From the NCBI GenBank assembly GCA_014379045.1, contig JACMMK010000148.1, positions 1-11,971 on the forward strand: a stretch of 11,971 nucleotides of DNA, in the 5' to 3' direction. The notes below the pieces were generated by a model. The model worked only from the letters and a program-made list of their open reading frames with translations. It did not search any database and was not told where the DNA came from. Below, in pieces: positions 6,623 through 11,971 of the stretch. Source of the stretch: Burkholderiales bacterium (lineage in GTDB: Bacteria; Pseudomonadota; Gammaproteobacteria; Burkholderiales; CAIKXV01). Made by a program: the position numbers and the translations under genes. How positions within the stretch are numbered: position 1 is the first letter of the stretch; every line of letters begins with the position of its first letter.

Positions 6623-8329
6623 CTACCCTGCCGGCCGCTGATAAAGCCGATACAACTCCTTGCGGTCCCCCGGGCGGGCCCCCTCCCACACCTTGACCCA
6701 CGGCGCCGACAGCGCTTCGTCGTCCCAGGCCCAGCCCTGCCACAGGTACACGTCGCATTCTTCTGCCGCGGCGCGGGAGCGTTCCACGCTGCGGGTCTTC
6801 AACCCCGCGAAGTAGTCGAGCAGCGCGCGCTGGCTTTCGCCGAGCGTCTGGCTTGCCACGCACCGATATTGCTGCGGCAGGTGCACGTTCAATTCGGCGA
6901 TCATGCCGCGGTAAGACTTGCCGTGGTCGATGTAGGCGAGGAAGAACAGGTTGGTCAGCGCCCAGAACAGCGTGAGCCCCGCGGCCCAATTGACGATCGC
7001 GCGCCGGTTCGAGCGACCCACGCGCCAGACGAGGCCGATCCAGACGAGCGTTGCCGCCATCCCGGCCACCAGCGACCACGGATCGAAGCGGGCATCGAAG
7101 CCGGGGTGGACCTCGGCGAGCTGTCGGGCGAGTTGCTCGGGCCAACCGGTCAGCAGCGCCACGTATCCGGTCCAGAGCACGAACGCGAGCAGGCCGAAGG
7201 TCATGATGCCGAACCAGTCGAGAAAATTGGCGGCGCTTCGGCGCAGCCCATCGATCGATGCCGCGGCCAGCAACGACAGCGGCAGCAGCATCGGCATCGC
7301 GTACAGCTCGCGCGCATCGGCCGATATCGACAACGTGGCGAACGTGACCACGAACACCAGCATCGGCAACTGCAACTGCGGGGTGCGCAGGACTTCGCGC
7401 CCTCGTTGCCACAACATCCAACCCGCCAGCGGCAGCGCAGGCCATGCGTACCACAGCATCATCACGAAATACTCACCGGGCGCGGACTCCGGGCCCAGAT
7501 CGTTCAGGCCGAGGAAGCGTCCGAAATTGTTCACCCAGAACCACTCGTTGAACAGTTCGAGCGAGCGGTTTCGCAGCGCCCACGGCCAGACGATCAGCCA
7601 CGGCAGGATCGCTGCGCACGCAGCGAGCAGCGTCCATGCATGAGCGCGGTGGCGCCACGTGCGGAACAGCACCGGGAGGAGCAAGGCGCAAAGACCCAGC
7701 ACGGCTGGTGCGAGCAGCCCTTTCGCCATGAATCCGAGCCCGGCACCGGTGCCGAGCGCAATGCCGGCCCAGGCGGGGCGCCGAAGTCCCAGACACAACC
7801 CGTAGAGGCCGATCGCGAACCCCGCGAGGAGTGCGGTATCGGTGATCATCTGGTGGGCGCGGATCAGCAAGCCCACGCAGCCGATCAGCGCGAGCGGGGC
7901 GACCCAGGCGTGTTCACGACCATAGAGTTCACGTGCAGACAGGCCGACGAAAAAGAGCACGACGCACAGATAGAAACCGGCGGCGAGTCGCGCCGCATCG
8001 TGCAGCTCGAGTAGCGAACCGAACACTCCCGCGAAGGCCGCCGCGGTAATGAAGAAGATCGGCGGCTTCTCCATGAACGGTTCGCCCGCCAGCGTCGGCA
8101 CGATCCAGTCGCCGGTCTGCAGGATATGCAGGACCAGACCGAACGTGTACGCCTCGTCGGGTTTCCACGGGTCATGGGCGACGAGGCCCGTGAACACCCA
8201 CGTCCCGCACAACAATACGGTGAACAGGGCATGCAGCCGGTTTCGGGCCTCGTCGGCACGGTCGTCGGGTGCAGAGAACAGGCGCGGGGTGGGTGCCATT
8301 CGAAATCCGGGCAGCGAGGTCCGCGCCAT
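6623..8329 (-). CDS. GT39/ArnT-like polytopic membrane glycosyltransferase
   Basis: Inner-membrane glycosyltransferase of the PMT/ArnT (GT39, GT-C fold) type, which transfers sugars from polyprenyl-phosphate donors. The acceptor is unknown: lipid A, glycan or protein are all possible. The 568-aa product has about 12 hydrophobic segments (first at about 34-50). The first periplasmic loop carries the family signature HDPWKPDEAYTFG, with the catalytic-type Asp-Glu at 58-59, and MEKPPIFF at 86-93, as in ArnT-like enzymes. A soluble tail of about 100 residues follows the last membrane segment, near 445-465. The start may be the ATG at 8329 or 8299; both have weak ribosome-binding sites. It converges with the GH57 gene across 23 bases and lies downstream of rpmE. 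Nothing nearby (no arnBCD genes, no polyprenyl glycosyltransferase) reveals the substrate, so I do not call it arnT. Confidence 0.85.
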   Translation of the reverse strand: MARTSLPGFRMAPTPRLFSAPDDRADEARNRLHALFTVLLCGTWVFTGLVAHDPWKPDEAYTFGLVLHILQTGDWIVPTLAGEPFMEKPPIFFITAAAFAGVFGSLLELHDAARLAAGFYLCVVLFFVGLSARELYGREHAWVAPLALIGCVGLLIRAHQMITDTALLAGFAIGLYGLCLGLRRPAWAGIALGTGAGLGFMAKGLLAPAVLGLCALLLPVLFRTWRHRAHAWTLLAACAAILPWLIVWPWALRNRSLELFNEWFWVNNFGRFLGLNDLGPESAPGEYFVMMLWYAWPALPLAGWMLWQRGREVLRTPQLQLPMLVFVVTFATLSISADARELYAMPMLLPLSLLAAASIDGLRRSAANFLDWFGIMTFGLLAFVLWTGYVALLTGWPEQLARQLAEVHPGFDARFDPWSLVAGMAATLVWIGLVWRVGRSNRRAIVNWAAGLTLFWALTNLFFLAYIDHGKSYRGMIAELNVHLPQQYRCVASQTLGESQRALLDYFAGLKTRSVERSRAAAEECDVYLWQGWAWDDEALSAPWVKVWEGARPGDRKELYRLYQRPAG

Positions 8330-8566
8330 GGTGAGCCGCCGCGGTCGTCGGCTTCGGAGTGTGAGGCGCGTCGACGCGCTGCGGCCAGTGCGCCCAGGTC
8401 AACGAGCCGCCCGGCCCTTTCCCTGATGGTGGACGTTCGCCGGTATGCTCCGGGAATCGTTACGCGGGCGGGTCGCACCCGGTGCCGCGCGGCCCGCCCG
8501 TTGCGCACGTATCAAGCATCTGGCGGGCCTTGCACGGCGCCGCAACCGCGCCGCGAGCGAGTGCGC
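8330..8566. other. Intergenic region between rpmE and the GT39 gene
   Basis: These 237 bases contain no convincing gene; the open frames crossing it are shadows. It should hold the 3' end of the rpmE transcript and possibly the promoter of the glycosyltransferase gene. TTGACC on the minus strand (8397-8402) is a possible -35, but no good -10 follows it. Two GC-rich hairpins occur: 8535-8553 (6-bp stem) and 8465-8500. Confidence 0.5.
8465..8500 (-). terminator. GC-rich stem-loop, possible terminator after rpmE
   Basis: CGGGCGGG (8465-8472) pairs perfectly with CCCGCCCG (8493-8500), and pairing continues inward through one wobble and further G-C pairs. No T-run follows on either strand, so this would be a Rho-type or structural 3' end rather than a classical intrinsic terminator. 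A smaller hairpin (CGGCGC at 8535-8540 with GCGCCG at 8548-8553) lies closer to the rpmE stop. Confidence 0.35.
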
Positions 8567-8776
8567 CTAGGCGGCTTTCTTCGCGTACTTCTGACGGAAC
8601 TTCTCGACCCTACCCGCGGTGTCGAGAATCTTCTGCTTGCCGGTGTAGAACGGGTGGCATGCGGAACAGACCTCGACCTGCAGATCGCGCGCGAGCGTCG
8701 AACGGGTCTTGAACGTGTTGCCGCAACTGCAGGTGACGTTGATCTCGGCGTAAACCGGATGCACTTCGGCTTTCAT
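8567..8776 (-). CDS. rpmE: 50S ribosomal protein L31 (zinc-binding type)
   Basis: Small protein of the large ribosomal subunit that contributes to the bridge with the 30S head. The 69-aa product begins MKAEVHP and has the zinc-ribbon cysteines of the C+ form: Cys16 and Cys18 (CSC) and Cys37 and Cys40 (CSAC). The usual HPFYTGKQKILDTAGRVEKF block follows, with a basic tail at the end. The ATG at 8776 is chosen because L31 homology starts there and GAGGAT lies at good ribosome-binding distance; upstream in-frame extension is not L31-like. It is downstream of trxA on the same strand, separated by 348 bases where rho is commonly found in related bacteria. A sigma-70-like promoter near 9022-9051 would give it a long leader. 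Confidence 0.97.
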   Translation of the reverse strand: MKAEVHPVYAEINVTCSCGNTFKTRSTLARDLQVEVCSACHPFYTGKQKILDTAGRVEKFRQKYAKKAA

Positions 8777-8887
8777 GAACGTATCCTCATAATGTCGCTT
8801 TGACGGTGCCGAGATCGACCACGCCACGAATACCGATGCGCTGTCCGGCCTCGGCGAAACGCCGGTACGCCGCTTGCGGCGCAAACC

Positions 8888-8921
8888 TCTTTACCGCGTT
8901 CCGTTCTTTACCGCGTTCTTC
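8888..8921. repeat. 17-bp tandem direct repeat in the rpmE leader
   Basis: TCTTTACCGCGTTC occurs at 8888-8901 and again at 8905-8918, giving two adjacent 17-bp units that match at their first 14 positions. It lies about 112-145 bases upstream of the rpmE start codon, inside the predicted leader. It may bind a protein as DNA or RNA, or be a simple duplication. Confidence 0.6.
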
Positions 8922-9021
8922 CTGCGAGCGACCTGGCGCACTCCGGAGACATCGCGAAGACCCACTGTTGAGTGGCCCAGCGCGGGCTTTCCGGTGCAGA
9001 AAAGACGCCGCAAAACCGTCG

Positions 9022-9051
9022 ATAATAGCAGCCCGGTACCAAGACTACAAA
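9022..9051 (-). promoter_or_regulatory. Sigma-70-type promoter for rpmE
   Basis: On the minus strand TTGTAG (-35) and TATTAT (-10) are separated by 17 bases, a good match in both hexamers and spacing within otherwise GC-rich DNA. Transcription would start near 9015, giving a leader of about 240 nt before rpmE. Assignment to rpmE is by position. Coordinates may be off by one. Confidence 0.55.
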
Positions 9052-9075
9052 CCGCTGCCCCAGGCAAGGTCCTGA

Positions 9076-9115
9076 GCGGCGCCGGCCCGATCACGCGAAC
9101 TCTTTTCGGCGCCGC
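9076..9115 (-). terminator. Inverted repeat after trxA, possible weak terminator
   Basis: GCGGCGCCG (9076-9084) and CGGCGCCGC (9107-9115) form a 9-bp perfect stem with a 22-base loop, starting 10 bases beyond the trxA stop. No T-run follows and the loop is long. Each arm is also nearly self-complementary, so its function as a terminator is doubtful. Confidence 0.3.
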
Positions 9116-9124
9116 GCTGTGCGG

Positions 9125-9454
9125 CTACAGGTGACTGTCGATGAATGCAGTCAGCTGTGATTTGGACATCGCGCCAACCTTGGTGGCTTCGACCGCGCCG
9201 GCCTTGAACAGCATCAGCGTCGGAATACCGCGCACGTTGTAACGCGTCGGTGCCCCGGCGTTCTGGTCGATGTTCACTTTTGCTACCTTCAGACGACCGG
9301 CATACTCGCCGGCGACTTCGTCGAGCACCGGCGCGATCAGTTTGCACGGACCGCACCATTCGGCCCAGTAATCAACCAGGACCGGGGTATCGGATTGCAG
9401 CACGTCGTGCTCGAACGTGGCGTCGCTGACGTGAACCACCTGCTCGCTGCTCAT
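9125..9454 (-). CDS. trxA: Thioredoxin 1
   Basis: Small cytoplasmic protein-disulfide reductase, reduced by thioredoxin reductase, that supplies electrons to ribonucleotide reductase, peroxiredoxins and other targets. The 109-aa product has the usual thioredoxin length and fold: YWAEWCGPCK with redox Cys34 and Cys37, buried Asp28 in LVDYWA, and the cis-proline loop GIPTLMLF. The ATG at 9454 has a good ribosome-binding site (GAGG, 8 bases upstream), and a promoter-like TTGAAA-N16-TATCTT lies 58-85 bases before it. It is divergent from fdxA and upstream of rpmE on the same strand. In related bacteria rho usually comes next; here it does not. Confidence 0.98.
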   Translation of the reverse strand: MSSEQVVHVSDATFEHDVLQSDTPVLVDYWAEWCGPCKLIAPVLDEVAGEYAGRLKVAKVNIDQNAGAPTRYNVRGIPTLMLFKAGAVEATKVGAMSKSQLTAFIDSHL

Positions 9455-9679
9455 GTGTTTACCTCGCTGCTGGATAGACCGCTGAAGTGAAGAACACGGC
9501 GGTAGCTTCCAAAGATAGGGGGGGCCGCGCGACTTTCAATGCCTCAGGGTAGCGAAAAAGCGCGGCGCGGGAAAGTCACGCTCCCGGTCCGCTGACCGGT
9601 CTGCGGTCCCAGCCTGACGGGTGCGGGCGCTGCTAAGATACGGGGTTTTACTGCGTCGTTCAGAGAGGATTGTCGTCCC
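9455..9679. promoter_or_regulatory. Divergent trxA/fdxA promoter region
   Basis: This 225-bp gap carries the control signals of both genes. On the fdxA side TAAGAT (9634-9639) is a plausible -10 with no good -35, followed by a strong ribosome-binding site GAGAGGAT (9663-9670). The trxA promoter is listed separately. A block of seven G at 9518-9524 lies just upstream of the trxA -10. I see no clear operator. Confidence 0.45.
9512..9539 (-). promoter_or_regulatory. Sigma-70-type promoter for trxA
   Basis: On the minus strand TTGAAA (9539-9534) and TATCTT (9517-9512) are separated by 16 bases. The predicted start near 9505 leaves a leader of about 50 nt before the trxA ATG, with GAGG as ribosome-binding site. 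Confidence 0.5.
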
Positions 9680-10003
9680 ATGACTTATGTCGTCACCGAA
9701 ACGTGCATCAAGTGCAAGTACACCGATTGCGTCGATGTGTGCCCGGTGGATTGCTTTCGTGAGGGTCCGAACATGCTGGTCATCGACCCGGACGAATGCA
9801 TCGATTGCACGTTATGCGTCGCCGAGTGCCCGGTCGAAGCGATCTTCGCCGAGGACGACGTGCCGGACGGTCAGAAAGACTTCATCGCATTGAACGCCGA
9901 CCTCGCGAAATCGTGGAAGGCGCTGATCGAAAAGAAGGAGCAGCTGCCGGAAGCCGACGAGTACTCGAAGATCAAGGAAAAGCGGCAGTTTCTCGAGCGC
10001 TGA
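9680..10003 (+). CDS. fdxA: 7Fe ferredoxin ([3Fe-4S][4Fe-4S], FdxA / Azotobacter FdI type)
   Basis: Low-potential soluble electron carrier with one [3Fe-4S] and one [4Fe-4S] cluster. The 107-aa product aligns along its length with Azotobacter vinelandii ferredoxin I (106 aa). By that comparison Cys9, Cys17 and Cys50 hold the 3Fe cluster and Cys21, Cys40, Cys43 and Cys46 the 4Fe cluster; Cys12 and Cys25 are the additional cysteines also found in FdI. Signatures are CIKCKYTDCVDVCPVDCF and CIDCTLCVAECP, and the C-terminal tail (after about residue 60) ends in FLER as in FdI. A strong ribosome-binding site (GAGAGGAT, 9 bases upstream) fixes the ATG at 9680. Divergent from trxA and convergent with katG. 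The redox partner is unknown; FdI-type proteins elsewhere are linked to NADPH-ferredoxin reductase and oxidative stress control. Confidence 0.96.
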   Translation: MTYVVTETCIKCKYTDCVDVCPVDCFREGPNMLVIDPDECIDCTLCVAECPVEAIFAEDDVPDGQKDFIALNADLAKSWKALIEKKEQLPEADEYSKIKEKRQFLER

Positions 10004-10191
10004 ACCACGTCGCCAGCCAGGCGCCGGACTTGCCGGTATTTGGGCAGATTGCGCTCGCCGAACGTCAGTTCGCACCCCCCGCCGGGCTGCGACCCGTTCC
10101 CGACACACCGCCCGGACTGTTCCCCCAAGTGACGGTGTACAGCAGGCCGGACAACGCGTCCGGCCTGCAGCGCAACGCAGCACAATCCGCC
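10004..10191. other. Convergent fdxA/katG intergenic region
   Basis: These 188 bases between the two stop codons hold no credible gene. The only clear structure is the hairpin at 10141-10169, which probably marks the 3' ends of both transcripts. Confidence 0.6.
10141..10169. terminator. Bidirectional terminator-like hairpin between fdxA and katG
   Basis: GCAGGCCGGAC (10142-10152) pairs perfectly with GTCCGGCCTGC (10158-10168), giving an 11-bp stem with a 5-base AACGC loop. It starts about 24 bases beyond the katG stop. It is symmetric and lies between convergent genes, so it could serve both, although neither side has a T-run. Confidence 0.55.
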
Positions 10192-11971
10192 TCACGCGAT
10201 GTCGAAGCGGTCCAGATTCATTACCTTCGTCCATGCAGCCGCGAAATCCTCGACAAACTTCTTTCCCGCGTTGGCAGACGCATAAACCTCGGCGACGGCG
10301 CGCAACTGGGCGTTCGAGCCGAAGATCAGGTCGACGCGGGTAGCCGTCCACTTTGGTTCGCCGGTCTTGCGGTCACGCCCTTCGAACTGGTCGTTGGCGG
10401 CCGAAACCGGCTTCCACGCCGTACTCATGTCGAGCAGATTGACGAAATAGTCGTTGCTCAACGCGCCGTGCATCTTGGTGAGGACGCCGTCCCTGGTCTG
10501 ACCCACATTGGCACCCAGCACCCGCAGGCCACCCACCAGCACGGTCATCTCCGGCGCCGTCAACGTCAGCAGCTGCGCCCGGTCGATCAGCAGGGCCTCG
10601 GCCGGTACGCTGTAGCGTGTTTTCTGGTAACTGCGAAAACCATCTGCGATCGGCTCGAGCGGCGCAAACGAGTGGACGTCGGTCTGCGCCTGCGATGCGT
10701 CCATGCGCCCTGGAACGAAGGGAACATCGACTTCGTGGCCTGCGTTTCTGGCCGCTTGCTCTACGCCCGCGTTACCTGCCAATACGATCAGGTCGGCCAT
10801 CGACACCTTCTTGCCGCTGGACTGCGAGGAATTGAACGCGGTGCGTAGGCCCTCCAGCACCTGCAGCACTTTGGCAAGTTGTTGTGGCTGGTTGACCGCC
10901 CAGTCCTTCTGCGGCGACAGGCGAATACGCGCACCATTCGCGCCGCCCCGTTTGTCGGAGCCCCGGAACGTAGACGCCGAAGCCCACGCGGTCGAAACGA
11001 GTTGGGGTACGGTCAAGCCTGATGCGAGCACCTGCTTTTTCAAGGCTGCAACGTCGTGGTCATCGACGAGCGCATGGTCAAGCGCGGGGATCGGGTCTTG
11101 CCAGATGAGTTCTTCGGCCGGCACTTCAGCGCCGAGATAGCGCACGCGCGGCCCCATATCGCGGTGGGTCAGCTTGAACCAGGCGCGCGCAAAGGCATCG
11201 GCAAACTGGTCGGGGTTTTGCAGAAAGCGCCGCGAAATCTTTTCATACGCAGGATCGAGCCGCAGCGAGAGGTCGGTCGTCAACATTGTCGGGCGGTGAC
11301 GCTTGACGGGGTCATGTGCATCCGGAATGAGCCCGTCGCCGCCCTTGGCGACCCACTGATGCGCGCCCGCCGGACTTTTGGTCAGTTCCCATTCGAACCC
11401 GAACAGGTGCACGAAATAATCATTGCTCCATTGCGTCGGCGTGGTGGTCCAGGTGACTTCCAGTCCGCTGGTGATGGTGTCGCGGCCCTGGCCGGTGCCG
11501 AAGCTGTTCTTCCAGCCAAAGCCCTGGGCCTCGATGCCGGCCGCCTCCGGCTCTTCTGCAACGTGCTCAGACGGCGCCGCGCCATGGGTCTTGCCGAACG
11601 TGTGTCCGCCGGCGATCAGGGCAACGGTCTCTTCGTCGTCCATCGCCATGCGGGCGAACGTTTCGCGGATGTCGATCGCTGCCGCGAGTGGGTCCGGCTT
11701 GCCTTCCGGGCCTTCCGGGTTTACGTAAATCAAGCCCATCTGCACCGCGGCCAAAGGGTTCTCGAGGTCACGCGAATGCGGCACTGCGCTATCGTCGTCC
11801 TTGTCGAGCACACCGTGACCTTCGACGCCTGGCGATCCCGTCGAATAGCGGACGTCGCCGCCGAGCCACTTCGTCTCGCGTCCCCAGTACACATCATGGT
11901 CCGGTTCCCACACATCCTGACGACCTCCCGCGAAGCCGAAGGTCTTGAAACCCATGCTCTCCAGCGCGACA
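10192..11971 (-). CDS. katG: Catalase-peroxidase KatG, 3' part (N-terminus beyond window)
   Basis: Bifunctional haem enzyme removing hydrogen peroxide by catalase and peroxidase activity, in the cytoplasm. About 592 of the usual 720-740 residues are present; the frame stays open to the window edge and reads VALESMGFKTFGFAGGR, normal internal KatG sequence, so the ATG at 11955 is not the start. Numbering from that Met: Tyr77 (IYVNPEGP) and Met103 (RMAM) are two members of the KatG Trp-Tyr-Met adduct. His118 (GGHTFGKTHG) is the proximal haem ligand, Trp169 (EVTW) and Asp228 (LTTD) its partners; spacings match Mycobacterium tuberculosis Y229/M255/H270/W321/D381. The distal Arg-Trp-His segment is outside the window. 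The second, haem-less half starts near residue 290 and is complete to the stop. Convergent with fdxA; promoter not visible. Confidence 0.98.
   Translation of the reverse strand, partial: VALESMGFKTFGFAGGRQDVWEPDHDVYWGRETKWLGGDVRYSTGSPGVEGHGVLDKDDDSAVPHSRDLENPLAAVQMGLIYVNPEGPEGKPDPLAAAIDIRETFARMAMDDEETVALIAGGHTFGKTHGAAPSEHVAEEPEAAGIEAQGFGWKNSFGTGQGRDTITSGLEVTWTTTPTQWSNDYFVHLFGFEWELTKSPAGAHQWVAKGGDGLIPDAHDPVKRHRPTMLTTDLSLRLDPAYEKISRRFLQNPDQFADAFARAWFKLTHRDMGPRVRYLGAEVPAEELIWQDPIPALDHALVDDHDVAALKKQVLASGLTVPQLVSTAWASASTFRGSDKRGGANGARIRLSPQKDWAVNQPQQLAKVLQVLEGLRTAFNSSQSSGKKVSMADLIVLAGNAGVEQAARNAGHEVDVPFVPGRMDASQAQTDVHSFAPLEPIADGFRSYQKTRYSVPAEALLIDRAQLLTLTAPEMTVLVGGLRVLGANVGQTRDGVLTKMHGALSNDYFVNLLDMSTAWKPVSAANDQFEGRDRKTGEPKWTATRVDLIFGSNAQLRAVAEVYASANAGKKFVEDFAAAWTKVMNLDRFDIA

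Larger units (their letters stand above)
8777..9124 (-). other. trxA-rpmE gap: long rpmE leader, no gene seen (rho absent)
   Basis: This 348-base gap lies where trxA-rho-rpmE synteny would place rho. No Rho-like peptide is visible in any frame I read, and the short open frames lack recognisable domains or good ribosome-binding sites. Contents, in the direction of transcription: an inverted repeat just after trxA (9115-9076), a sigma-70-like promoter (about 9051-9022), a 17-bp tandem repeat (8921-8888), and the rpmE ribosome-binding site. A cis-acting leader element for L31 control is possible but unproven. Confidence 0.5.

Noticed and set aside
4632..7454. 940-codon minus-strand open frame antisense to the GH57 gene
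   Set aside because: Shadow frame produced by high GC content; low-complexity composition and overlaps genes with intact catalytic motifs.
5666..8014. 782-codon plus-strand open frame across the GH57 and glycosyltransferase genes
   Set aside because: Antisense or out-of-frame to two well-supported genes; composition is typical of a shadow frame.
8444..8449. Plus-strand TATGCT as a promoter for a small RNA running into the 8465-8500 hairpin
   Set aside because: No -35 element at proper spacing and no T-run after the hairpin; only a weak suggestion.
8891..9094. Small minus-strand open frame (67 codons) in the trxA-rpmE gap
   Set aside because: No ribosome-binding site or domain, composition unlike the neighbours, and no similarity to Rho that I can see.
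11730..11955. katG start at the ATG at 11955
   Set aside because: Sequence upstream in frame (VALES) is conserved internal KatG, so the gene continues past the window edge.

Overview
The window is GC-rich, gene-dense proteobacterial chromosome. By protein resemblance it looks like a Betaproteobacterium or a close gammaproteobacterial relative: an Azotobacter-type 7Fe ferredoxin, Escherichia-like GlgB and GlgC, a two-Cys-pair L31, and no mobile elements. The taxonomic call is inference; no 16S or marker search was possible. The very long open frames antisense to the real genes are explained by the high GC content.

Left part (1-6599): a glycogen/alpha-glucan locus. On the minus strand glgB (branching enzyme) is followed 13 bases later by hslO (Hsp33 redox chaperone), whose Shine-Dalgarno sequence overlaps the glgB stop. 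Divergently on the plus strand lie glgC (ADP-glucose pyrophosphorylase) and then a GH57 alpha-glucan-active enzyme. GlgC makes ADP-glucose, an unseen glycogen synthase would polymerise it, GlgB adds alpha-1,6 branches, and the GH57 enzyme probably trims or rearranges alpha-1,4-glucan. The GH57 gene has its own textbook sigma-54 (-24/-12) promoter, the most striking regulatory signal here. glgA is absent from the window.

Middle part (6623-9454, minus strand): a polytopic GT39/ArnT-like membrane glycosyltransferase, then rpmE (L31) and trxA (thioredoxin). In many beta- and gammaproteobacteria the order is trxA-rho-rpmE. Here rho is missing and about 350 bases of apparently non-coding DNA sit in its place. 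They carry a good sigma-70 promoter that would give rpmE a leader of roughly 240 nt.

Right part (9455-11971): trxA and a 7Fe ferredoxin (fdxA) diverge from a 225-bp promoter region. fdxA then converges with the 3' part of katG (catalase-peroxidase, cut by the window end), and a strong hairpin lies between them. hslO, trxA, fdxA and katG give the window a redox flavour. I see no tRNA, rRNA, CRISPR, IS element or phage gene. The window looks like ordinary core metabolism with a few unusual regulatory and synteny features, not an obvious new multi-gene system.
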